Assembly: GCF_037126245.1 (NCBI RefSeq) | Contig: NZ_CP136925.1 | Location: forward strand, 62,001 to 126,000 | Reading direction: 5' to 3' | DNA: 64,000 bases | DNA from: Mangrovimonas cancribranchiae | GTDB lineage: Bacteria > Bacteroidota > Bacteroidia > Flavobacteriales > Flavobacteriaceae | In this document: one piece after another, positions 43,243 through 52,800 of the stretch | Layout: every line of letters begins with the position of its first letter | Position numbering within the stretch: position 1 is the stretch's first letter | The notes under the pieces: model-generated | Databases searched by the model: none | What the model was told of the DNA's origin: nothing | What the model saw: only the letters and a program-made list of their open reading frames with translations | Position numbers and translations under genes: made by a program

Positions 43243-46200
43243 TTAAAAATACGCCTTTAACTGAATATTTCCCGTATGAATAACGCGGCTAGTTTCACTT
43301 TTTCTGCCTAAGTAATTTAAGTTTAAGTCTAAGTATTTGGTAATCTTTTTTTGTGCTAAAAGGCTCCAAGTAAAATTGGTGCCTGGCTGTAAGCCTTCTA
43401 GCATTTGGTAGGCGACAGGTGTGTTGTTGTCTCCAGAAAAAGTGTTGGAGAAGTAGTTAAACTCCCCATTTAACGCTATTTTTTCGGTATTGGAATAGGC
43501 AAAAGACACACCATAACGTTGTTGCGATAAGGTTTCTAAACTACCAATAGTGTTTTCTTTACTGCTGTATTGATAAAACACATCAAATTGAGCGTTGTCG
43601 TTAAACAAATAAGAGAGTTTTGGGTGGATGTTGTTTTCATCAATATTAAAGTTTTTACTTGTGAAATTTTCACTAAAACTCTCGTTGTTGTTATGGTTGC
43701 TTTCTAAATTAAACAACCAACTTTTAGCAAATTTATGCGTAAACTGAAATTTATGACTAGTTAAAGCGTTTTCAATAAGCCCAACACTTAAGGTGTTTTT
43801 GGTGTTATTCTGTAAATAAGTGTACGATGTGGTGTAGCGTTGTTTACCACGATTAAAAAATAACACATGTCTAAAGTTAGATTGTAACCCTAATTCGTTT
43901 TCGGCATCACTTTTAAAAGGGTTTAGGTTAAAATTATTGCCTTCACGACGTTGTTTACGGTCAACTAAATACGATGTCTGACTATAAAAACGAGATAGTA
44001 CTTTTAAAACCCCATTATTGCTTGTAGACCATTGCTGTGGATTAAGAGTTAAATTCAGGCTTAACCTATTTTGATGCGTTTTTATATATACTTGATTAGG
44101 AAGTAAAACGCGAATATATGTTCCTTGATCTTGAAATTGCGCTACCTCAAATTCTTCCAATTCTTGAATGCCATTTTGATTGTAATCTATCCAAACGTAC
44201 GCGCCTTGTCCAGGTTCTACTTCAACAAAGGTGTAATCTTGTTGTGGTAAAGTTCCAGAGTTGGTTTCGTAAGCGGTATTAAAAAATATTAGTTGTTTGA
44301 ACAAGCGTTGGCTAAACTGCAATCTAGAGTTTATAGAATGTTCGTCCTCTAAAGTGTCGTCGTTATGTTTTAGCGTTCTGTAATTGGCGTAAACCGATAA
44401 GTTTGTTCTCTGGTTTTTTATAAGTCGGGAGTTTAAATAATAGGTGTTTGATGTATTTACTTGTTGTAATTGATTGTTTTGCAAACTATCGTTTACACGA
44501 AATTTATACCCTGCTTCAACAAACACATTGGTGCTATCGCCAATACCAGCAAATAGATCGGCCGATTTGTATCGCTGGCTTAATTCGGTGTAATTATTGG
44601 TTGCTTTTTCTTTCTGTTCGTTGTCTTCAATGGCTAGTTTTGTGCCAATCCATGCTTTGTTAAAACTATATGTAATACGGTTATAACTGCGCAAAAAGGT
44701 TGAAGTGTTTGTAGTGGATGAAGCGTTTAAAAAACTAGAGCTTGATGCAATGTGCCAACGATTTAACATTAGATTGGTGTTAAATACATGACGGCTACCA
44801 TTAAAGTTTTCAGAATAGTTTAAATATTCAAATTGATATTCGGCAAATCCTTTTTTATAATGAAAGGCTTGCAAGCCAGATTTTAATAACGTTTGATGCC
44901 CTAAATTGGTAGCAATATAAGAGTTTGAGCTGTTGCCTAAATTCCAATCACGGTTAAATTCGGCATTGTAAATACGTTGAATAGATTTAAAATTTTCATT
45001 TATATAATCGCCATCTACCATAGCATTTAAATTCCAAAGGCTGTCTTTTTTTACAATAGATTGGTTAATTTTTAGTTTGGCGGCGTAGCCATCGTTATTA
45101 TCATCGTTTAAATTTGAAAATAAGTTAAGGTCGTTTTTACTGCCAGCAACTTCAAAAGCGATATCTGTTTTTTGGGTGGGCTTGTAATTTCCGTTTAAAA
45201 CAGCCATTTGTAGTTTTGTAGGAGCGACAAGGCGTACCACAGGATCGTAATTACCTTGCGGGATGCCATTTATAGGCGCAACATATTCGTAAATATTGCT
45301 AATAGTGTTACTCGTACTTATAATATAATTTCCTTGATTATCGCCAACTAAAGTAAACTGAACATTAAATAACTCATCTTCTGGATTGTTAGAGAACACA
45401 AAAATTTCTTCGCCATTAACTAGCTCTTTTCGGTATAAAATGCGATTTTCGTTATATTCTTCGGGAGTGCTAGACGGTGCAAACATAAGGTCTTGGTTGT
45501 CGCCAGCGTTAGCAAGAATATCAATTTGTTCTGTGGACAGGTTTTGTTGTAACGGATTGTTTTTCGAATCGTTTTCACTATACACAGAAACGCCTAAGTT
45601 AAGATTGTCGCTTTCGTAACGTCCGCCACCAAAAACAACCAAGCGCGAGTAATTACGTTCGCTATATTGATAATCTACAGTAACACGCATTTCTGAAGTA
45701 ACCGGAAAATTAGCATTAAAAATAATTTCGCCAGCATTATAATCAATAATATAATCGTTGTTTTCGCCGCGCTCTAAAGCAATGCCGTTAACGTAAACGG
45801 TTTCACTCCCCGAAACAATAAGCACAAAAAGTTCTTGGTTGGGGCCACGAAGTTTATACGGTCCTTGATTGCCTTCTTGTGCAGTAAATTGACTGGTTGT
45901 AAACTGCCCACGAACCAAAGCACCCGAGGCAAATAAATTTGTAGCAGACGCCTTGTGATTAAGCTTAGCTTGAACACTTAATCCTTGAACACGCTTGGAG
46001 AAATTAGCAAAATACGAGTGTGTATTTGTAAGATCTATATCGCCTGCACGAATTTTCCAGTTGTCGCTAAAAAGTTCTACAAAAACTTGGTCAAACTCGT
46101 CTAAACGTTGCGAATAACCACTTTCTTGTAACGGAATATTGGAGTCCTGTATTGAGGCTTTTAAAGAGATTTTATCGGTTAGTTTTCCCGTAACTTGTAA

Positions 46201-46677
46201 ATCTAATTCACTATTTAAAACCGAGTTTTGGTTGTTGCCAATAACAATTCCACGCGAGATACTCCCAGAAGTGGTTAAACCATCAAACGGCGTAAAGGTT
46301 TTTTGGTCGCTTGGTTGCGAAAACTTATAAAGTTTTTGGAGATTATCACTACGCTCTACAATAATGTTTTCATCAAGTTGTTTGTAGGTTTTCGTTAAAA
46401 AATCAGGATATTTTAAGTAATCAATAATTAAAGAATCGCTTTCAATACGCTTTTTAAGCGTTAAAATAGATTTTTTATAATCTATGGTGTAGTAACTGTC
46501 ATCTAGGTAAGTCCCTTTTTTTGTTTTTAAAGAAAAGAAGTTTGGGTTAATACTTACACTATCAATAACAATACTATCGGCAACAGCCACACGTTTTGTT
46601 TTGTAATTACTGTTTGTGTCTTGAGCAAAAGCACCAAGTCCAAATAGAAAGATAAGAAGTAAAAGAATTCCTTTCAT
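43243..46677 (-). CDS. very large outer-membrane beta-barrel-like protein, function unknown
   Basis: A 1144-aa protein with a signal peptide (ILLLLIFLFGLGAFAQD). After an N-terminal region of about 110 residues come repeated amphipathic beta strands with many aromatic/Asn alternations (KISLKASIQDSNIPLQ, KIRAGDIDLTNTHSYFANF, GLSVQAKLNHKASATNLFASGA), an Ig-like insert (GSETVYVNGIALERGENNDYIIDYNAGEI), and dozens of further strands ending in an aromatic residue (LKAYF), the hallmark of an outer-membrane beta barrel. I do not recognise the family and see no TonB box. It shares a divergent promoter region with the exonuclease III gene. Its size suggests a barrel plus large periplasmic part. Confidence 0.6.
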   Translation of the reverse strand: MKGILLLLIFLFGLGAFAQDTNSNYKTKRVAVADSIVIDSVSINPNFFSLKTKKGTYLDDSYYTIDYKKSILTLKKRIESDSLIIDYLKYPDFLTKTYKQLDENIIVERSDNLQKLYKFSQPSDQKTFTPFDGLTTSGSISRGIVIGNNQNSVLNSELDLQVTGKLTDKISLKASIQDSNIPLQESGYSQRLDEFDQVFVELFSDNWKIRAGDIDLTNTHSYFANFSKRVQGLSVQAKLNHKASATNLFASGALVRGQFTTSQFTAQEGNQGPYKLRGPNQELFVLIVSGSETVYVNGIALERGENNDYIIDYNAGEIIFNANFPVTSEMRVTVDYQYSERNYSRLVVFGGGRYESDNLNLGVSVYSENDSKNNPLQQNLSTEQIDILANAGDNQDLMFAPSSTPEEYNENRILYRKELVNGEEIFVFSNNPEDELFNVQFTLVGDNQGNYIISTSNTISNIYEYVAPINGIPQGNYDPVVRLVAPTKLQMAVLNGNYKPTQKTDIAFEVAGSKNDLNLFSNLNDDNNDGYAAKLKINQSIVKKDSLWNLNAMVDGDYINENFKSIQRIYNAEFNRDWNLGNSSNSYIATNLGHQTLLKSGLQAFHYKKGFAEYQFEYLNYSENFNGSRHVFNTNLMLNRWHIASSSSFLNASSTTNTSTFLRSYNRITYSFNKAWIGTKLAIEDNEQKEKATNNYTELSQRYKSADLFAGIGDSTNVFVEAGYKFRVNDSLQNNQLQQVNTSNTYYLNSRLIKNQRTNLSVYANYRTLKHNDDTLEDEHSINSRLQFSQRLFKQLIFFNTAYETNSGTLPQQDYTFVEVEPGQGAYVWIDYNQNGIQELEEFEVAQFQDQGTYIRVLLPNQVYIKTHQNRLSLNLTLNPQQWSTSNNGVLKVLSRFYSQTSYLVDRKQRREGNNFNLNPFKSDAENELGLQSNFRHVLFFNRGKQRYTTSYTYLQNNTKNTLSVGLIENALTSHKFQFTHKFAKSWLFNLESNHNNNESFSENFTSKNFNIDENNIHPKLSYLFNDNAQFDVFYQYSSKENTIGSLETLSQQRYGVSFAYSNTEKIALNGEFNYFSNTFSGDNNTPVAYQMLEGLQPGTNFTWSLLAQKKITKYLDLNLNYLGRKSETSRVIHTGNIQLKAYF

Positions 46678-46801
46678 TAACAGTAAAACTTGATAACTTT
46701 AAAAATATTTTATGGTTAAGAGATGTTAAAAGCCTTTTAATTTAATGGTGTAAAAGTAACGCATTATTTATTTTAGCTGAAATTCTTAAAAAATCATTCT
46801 T

Positions 46802-47566
46802 TTGAAAATAATTTCATACAACGTAAATGGCATTCGTGCCGCTATAAGAAAAGGGTTTGCCGATTGGTTAAAAACTGCTAATCCAGATGTTATTTGTATT
46901 CAAGAAACAAAAGCCCTAAAAGAACAGGTTGATGTTGTCGTTTTGGAAGAAGCGGGTTATAAATATCATTATTGGTTTTCTGCCGAGAAAAAAGGTTATA
47001 GTGGTGTGGCTATTTTTTGTAAAGAAGAACCAAATCATGTAGAATACGGAACAGGAATTCAATCTATGGATACCGAAGGAAGAAATCTAAGAGTAGATTT
47101 TGATGATATTTCTATTATGAGTTTGTATTTACCTTCGGGAACTAACATTGCAAGATTAGAGCATAAGTTAGACTATATGGCTATGTTTCAAGAGTATGTA
47201 AATACCTTAAAGCAAGATTATCCTAACTTAGTTATTTGTGGCGACTATAATATTTGTCATGAAGCAATAGATATTCACGATCCTGTGAGGAACAAAAATA
47301 CGTCTGGTTTTTTGCCTGTAGAGCGTGAGTGGATAGGCAATTTTATAGATAGTGGTTTTATAGATTCGTTTAGATTTTTTAATAAAGAACCACATCATTA
47401 CAGTTGGTGGAGTTATCGTGCCAATGCAAGAGCTAACAATAAAGGTTGGCGAATAGATTATGCTATGGTGGCAAATCCATTACAAGAAAAACTTAAACGA
47501 GGCGTTATATTGCCTGAAGCAAAACATAGTGACCATTGCCCCATAATGGTTGAATTAGAACATTAA
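46802..47566 (+). CDS. xth: exodeoxyribonuclease III
   Basis: A 254-aa AP endonuclease/3'-5' exonuclease for base-excision repair. MKIISYNVNGIRAA at the N-terminus, CIQETK with the metal-binding Glu, GDYNICH, and the C-terminal SDHCPI with catalytic His are diagnostic of the ExoIII/APE1 family. The start is a TTG at 46802; no ATG is available before the conserved N-terminus. It is followed after a few bases by an OmpA-family gene on the same strand. Length is normal. Confidence 0.94.
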   Translation: MKIISYNVNGIRAAIRKGFADWLKTANPDVICIQETKALKEQVDVVVLEEAGYKYHYWFSAEKKGYSGVAIFCKEEPNHVEYGTGIQSMDTEGRNLRVDFDDISIMSLYLPSGTNIARLEHKLDYMAMFQEYVNTLKQDYPNLVICGDYNICHEAIDIHDPVRNKNTSGFLPVEREWIGNFIDSGFIDSFRFFNKEPHHYSWWSYRANARANNKGWRIDYAMVANPLQEKLKRGVILPEAKHSDHCPIMVELEH

Positions 47567-47587
47567 AAAATGAACAACTTATTTATT

Positions 47588-48547
47588 ATGAAAAAACAAC
47601 TTGCAACATCTTTATTAGGCGTTATTTTAGTAACCTCTTGTGTGTCTCCTAAAGTTTATAAAGATTTGGAGAGTAAGTATGCTACCTTAAAAAAAGAGAA
47701 TAAAGCACTTGCTGAAGAAAACGAAGGCCTGTTAAATAAAGCAACAACAACAGAAAACGAGCTGTCGCAGCTTCAACAAGCTTACGATGAAGCCATAGCA
47801 GAAAGAGATCAATATCAACAAGATTATAAGGCAGCAAAAACAAATTTAGATAATCTAAAGGCATCTTATGAAGCCTTAGAGAAAAACAGTTCTGCATCTA
47901 TCGCAAAAAACGCACAAAAAAACAGAGAGCTTTTAGCACAATTAGAAGCTAAGGAAACTGCTTTAGCTGCCGAGAATGCTAGATTAGAAAAACTTAAGAG
48001 AGAATTAGAAGAACGCTCTAATCGTGTGGCGGAACTTGAAAGTGTTATTGCAGCAAAAGATGAAGCTATGACAAAGCTAAAAGACGCTATTTCTTCGGCC
48101 TTAACCGATTTTGAAGGTAAAGGATTAACCGTTGAGCAACGCGATGGAAAAGTATATGTGTCTATGGAGAATAAACTCTTATTTCAATCAGGAAGTTGGG
48201 CTGTAGGCAGTAAAGGAACTCAAGCTGTAAAGCAATTAGGAGCTGTTTTGGCAGATAATCCAGATATCGCTATTCTTATAGAAGGTCACACCGATAATGT
48301 GCCATATTCTGGACGAGGGCAATTAACCAGTAATTGGGATTTATCAACTAAAAGAGCTACGGCTATTGTTAATATTTTAAGAAAGAACCCAAGTATTGAC
48401 CCTAGTAATTTAACAGCAGCTGGTCGAGGAGAATTTGCGCCTGTTGCAAGCAATGAAACCCCAGAAGGACGTGCAAAAAATAGACGAATAGAAGTTATTT
48501 TAACGCCAAAGTTAGATGAGGTGTCAAAACTCTTAAACGATATTTAA
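47588..48547 (+). CDS. OmpA family lipoprotein with coiled coil
   Basis: A 319-aa lipoprotein from the ATG at 47588 (MKKQLATSLLG), preferred over the ATG at 47570 because it begins a clean signal peptide with lipobox LVTSC. Residues about 30-175 form a coiled coil (ESKYATLKKENKALAEENEGLLN ... ERSNRVAELESVI), and about 200-310 is an OmpA C-terminal domain (ILIEGHTDNVPYSG, NWDLSTKRATAIVNIL, AAGRGEFAPVASN) that binds peptidoglycan. It tethers the outer membrane to the wall. It follows exonuclease III by about 20 bases and ends at a hairpin terminator. Confidence 0.9.
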   Translation: MKKQLATSLLGVILVTSCVSPKVYKDLESKYATLKKENKALAEENEGLLNKATTTENELSQLQQAYDEAIAERDQYQQDYKAAKTNLDNLKASYEALEKNSSASIAKNAQKNRELLAQLEAKETALAAENARLEKLKRELEERSNRVAELESVIAAKDEAMTKLKDAISSALTDFEGKGLTVEQRDGKVYVSMENKLLFQSGSWAVGSKGTQAVKQLGAVLADNPDIAILIEGHTDNVPYSGRGQLTSNWDLSTKRATAIVNILRKNPSIDPSNLTAAGRGEFAPVASNETPEGRAKNRRIEVILTPKLDEVSKLLNDI

Positions 48548-48567
48548 TTAAATCACTTAACAAGTAG

Positions 48568-48592
48568 GCGCATCGTAAGATGCGTCTTTTTT
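48568..48592 (+). terminator. terminator after the OmpA lipoprotein
   Basis: GCGCATC, loop GTAA, GATGCGT stem followed by six T; it ends eight bases before the aldo/keto reductase start. Confidence 0.8.
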
Positions 48593-48599
48593 ATTATAA

Positions 48600-49637
48600 A
48601 TGAAATACACCACACTACCTAATACCAATATAAACGTTAGTAAAATATGTTTAGGAACCATGACTTGGGGTAATCAAAACACTCAAGAAGAAGGTTTCCA
48701 GCAAATGAATTTTGCTTTAGAAAGAGGCGTTAATTTTTTTGATACAGCTGAGCTTTATCCAGTACCAGCATGTGCCGAAACATATGCTGAAACCGAACGT
48801 ATTATTGGTAATTGGTTTCAAAAAAACGGTAAACGAGACAAGGTTATTCTTGCAACTAAAATAGCTGGAAATGGCGATTATACAGCCCATATACGAACCA
48901 ATGGATTTTCCAAAGAAGCGTTAAACAATGCTGTGGATAACAGTTTAAAAAGACTGAAAACAGATTATATTGATTTATATCAACTACATTGGCCAGAACG
49001 CGATACCAATACATTCGGCACACGTGATTTTAAATACAACCCTAATGATAAGTGGGAAGATAATTTTCAAGAGGTTCTTCAATCGCTTCAAGAGATAGTA
49101 ACATCTGGAAAAGTAAGGCAGATAGGAATATCAAATGAAAAAGCCTGGGGAGCTATGCGCTATTTAGAAGAAGCTAAACAATATAATTTACCAAGAGTTA
49201 TCACTATTCAAAATCCGTATTCACTTTTAAATAGAACTTTTGAAGGCGATTTAGCAGAAGTTTCCATAAGAGAAAACATGGGGCTTTTGGCTTATTCTCC
49301 AATGGGATTTGGAGTGCTTTCAGGGAAGTATATTAAAGGACTTGATAATGAGAACTCAAGATTGAATAAATTTTCAAGGTATACAAGGTATAGTAGTAAG
49401 ATGGCAACCTTGGCAACCGAAAAATATATGGCTATTTCAAAAAAATATGGATTATCTATGGCGAAAATGGCATTAGCTTTTGTAAATCAGCAATCATTTA
49501 TAACCTCTAATATTATAGGGGCTACAAATATCAATCAGTTAGAAGAGAACATTAATAGCATCCATATTTCGCTAGATTCTGAAATCCTGCATGAGATTAA
49601 CGAGGTTCATGCCGAAATACCTAATCCAGCACCCTAG
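48600..49637 (+). CDS. NADP-dependent aldo/keto reductase (Tas-like)
   Basis: A 345-aa aldo/keto reductase with the catalytic tetrad D48 (FFDTAELYP), Y53, K87 (ILATKI) and H130 (YQLHWPERDTNTFG). The WPERDTNTFG sequence and overall length match the Tas subgroup. It reduces carbonyl substrates with NADPH; the natural substrate is unknown. The gene starts directly after the upstream terminator, so its promoter must overlap that hairpin or lie before it. Confidence 0.9.
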   Translation: MKYTTLPNTNINVSKICLGTMTWGNQNTQEEGFQQMNFALERGVNFFDTAELYPVPACAETYAETERIIGNWFQKNGKRDKVILATKIAGNGDYTAHIRTNGFSKEALNNAVDNSLKRLKTDYIDLYQLHWPERDTNTFGTRDFKYNPNDKWEDNFQEVLQSLQEIVTSGKVRQIGISNEKAWGAMRYLEEAKQYNLPRVITIQNPYSLLNRTFEGDLAEVSIRENMGLLAYSPMGFGVLSGKYIKGLDNENSRLNKFSRYTRYSSKMATLATEKYMAISKKYGLSMAKMALAFVNQQSFITSNIIGATNINQLEENINSIHISLDSEILHEINEVHAEIPNPAP

Positions 49638-49858
49638 TTTCCTTAAAGAGATATAATCACTTTATCGAAGAAAAAAGCTTTTTATCTATTAAGCTTATGT
49701 TAACTTATTCTTGCAATAGTTTTTTTCTAATTTTAAGGATTAAAAATTTTGTAGGATTACTTTTAAAATGTCCGGCAAAATGATGAATACATAATGTTTT
49801 TATTGATAATTTACTGTCAATAAATGAAAAAGATTAATAACTAACTATTTAACAACAC

Positions 49859-52800
49859 ATGAAAAAAATTACACTCTCTATTTTATTTGGGTTTATGGCT
49901 TTCTTTGGCTATTCTCAAATAGGATTAGTGGAAAACTTCGATGGTCAAGCTGGGTTACCTCCCGGATGGACAACAGATTCTTACAATTGGACAGTGGCTG
50001 AGGTATGTAACGTTATTTCTTTACGAGGTAACTTAAATGATACTAATACTACAGATCAATTAACATCACCAAATATTGCAGGGCAATCAAATGGAACAGA
50101 TGTTAATATTAGTTTTGATTATAAAGTCGTAGACTGGTCTGCAGGTACTCAAGCTACGCCGCCAGGTTGGGGGCAAATGGATATTCAATACTCTACAGAT
50201 GATGGTGGTAGTTGGACTACGATCACCACTATAGATGATGGAAACCATACAACATCAAATACTTGTGCAACATTCAATACGGTGTTGCCAGCTGCAGATA
50301 TACCAACAGGCTCAGATTTTAAACTTAGGTTTGCTAATACTTGGGTAGCGGGAGATTATTATTTTTATATAGATAATGTTGTAGCTAATCAAGTAGTTGC
50401 AGATCCACCTTCTTGTGTTACCATGACAACTCCTGTAAATGGAGAAACGTCAGTTAGTATTAATACAACACTGTCTTGGAGTAGTGCTTCAGGGTTGCCA
50501 AACGGATATGTGCTTTCTGTTGGAACAACACCAGGGGGAACTGAAATAATAGATAATGAAGATGTTGGTTTATCTACATTTTATAATACGTTACCAGTAT
50601 TAGATTATTCAACAATATATTATGTGAGTATAATACCTTACAATGATAATGGTCCTGCTATTGATTGTGAAGAGCAGATCTTTACAACAGGAGCAGATCC
50701 AAATGCACCAGTAGACTGTGCCTCTGGAACACCAATAAATGTGATACATTGTTATACCAATAACGATACAACTACATGGAACTTTCAAAGTTCTAGTGGT
50801 GCGCCATTAAATGTGTTCTTTAATTCAGGAGGGATTGAGTCTTGTTGTGATGATATTTTTATTTATGATGGAACAGATAATACAGGAACATTATTGTACG
50901 GTGGCAATAACGGAGGTGATTTAGCAGGATTGTCAATTAATTCAACAGGAGATTCTATTTTTATTGAAATCGATGCAGATCCTAGTGTTAGTTGTGATTC
51001 TGGTAGTACTTGTTGTACATCACCTTGGAACTTTGATGTGTCTTGTATAGATGAAACAGCAGTGCCAAACTGTAATGCAGATTTAACAACACCAACAAAT
51101 GGAGCAACAGACGTTGATGTAGCTACTCAAATTACATGGTCTCCAGCATCTGTTGTTGTTACAGGGTACTATTTGTCTTTAGGTACAACACCAGGAGGAA
51201 CAGATATAGCTGATAACCTTGATTTAGGAAATGTACTTTCTTACACACCTTCAAATATTTTACCTTACGAGACAGATGTTTATGTAACTATCACTCCGTA
51301 TAACGATAATGGGTCTGCTGTAAACTGTAGTGAATATACATTTACCACAGAACAAAACCCATACCAATGTGCTGCTGAAGATCAGTGTGTCTTTACATTT
51401 ACTATAGAGGATAGCTGGGGTGATGGATGGAATGGTAATACCATGTCCGTTTTACAAGATGGATTAGAAGTTGCTATTTTAGGTGAAGATTTTACTTCAG
51501 GAGCGGGACCAATCGAATATCAAATTCCATTATGTGATGGAATCCCATTTGAGTTATTTTGGAATGATGGAGGCTCATTTGCTGGAGAGGTAAGTGTCGT
51601 AGTGGTTGATGCTTTTGATGAAGAAATTTTTAATATGCCTAATGGTAATGGTGATTTACAAGGAACCTCTTTATTTTCAGATATGGTTAACTGTACACCA
51701 CCTACTTGTCCAAGACCGAGTGATTTAACTATAGTAAATGTTACTCCTACCTCAGTTGAAGTGTCTTGGACATCAAATGGAACAGAAGATACTTGGGAAG
51801 TCATAGTTCAACCCCAAGGTACAGGATATCCAGATGGTACCGAACCAGAAATTATCCAAACAATGGATAACCCATATTTATATGAAAATTTAACCCCAGG
51901 CGTTGATTACGAAATTTATGTAAGAGCGATTTGTGCAGCTAATGACATGAGTGATTGGGAAGGTACAGTAAATTTCTCAACCCCTTATTTAGTTGACTGT
52001 GATGCCGGACAGGTTATTAATGAAACACATTGTTATGATAATGGTAATAATCAATATGTTGAAATATATAGTTTCCAAAGTTCTAATGGAGATCCTTTAA
52101 ATATATTTTTCCATGCAGGAACAATAGAAACATGTTGTGACACTATTAGATTAGAAGAAGCAGATGGAACAGTTATTTATGAAGGAACAGGAAATGGAGG
52201 AGACTTAACAGGACTTTCTTTCAGTTCAACTGGAGATACTATAGTTATGTTTGTTGAAGCAGATGGTTCTGTAAGTTGTTCTAGTGGTTCTAGAGTAGAA
52301 TGGGACTTTAGCGTGTCTTGTGTAGATACTACAGCAGTGCCAAACTGTAATGCTTCTTTAACTTTACCTGTAGATGGAGCTGTAGATGTTGATGAAAATA
52401 CTGATTTAACTTGGAGTCCAGCCTCTATTATAGTTACAGGTTATACATTATATGTAGGAACAGCTCCAGGTACATCAGATGTAATAGATGGATTAGATGT
52501 TGGAGATGTCCTAACTTACGATTTAGGAACATTAGTATATGATACAACTTACTATGTAACCATTGTGCCTTATAATGATAACGGTAATGCTGCCGATTGT
52601 ACAGAATATAGCTTTACCACAAGACCAGATCCTAATCAAATAATTGATTGTGAGGCCGGTCAGGTGTTCAATACAACATATTGTTATACTGATAATGATC
52701 CTATGGAATTTTATTTTGCGAGTTCAAGTGGCTATCCATTAAGCTTAGAATTTAACGCAGGTGAAATAGAAGAAACTTGGGATGAGATCATTATTTTAGA

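Noticed and set aside
49638-49858. RNA gene or riboswitch in the 221-base gap before the adhesin
   Set aside because: AT-rich with no stable stem, no tRNA features and no recognised aptamer; probably only promoter and leader.
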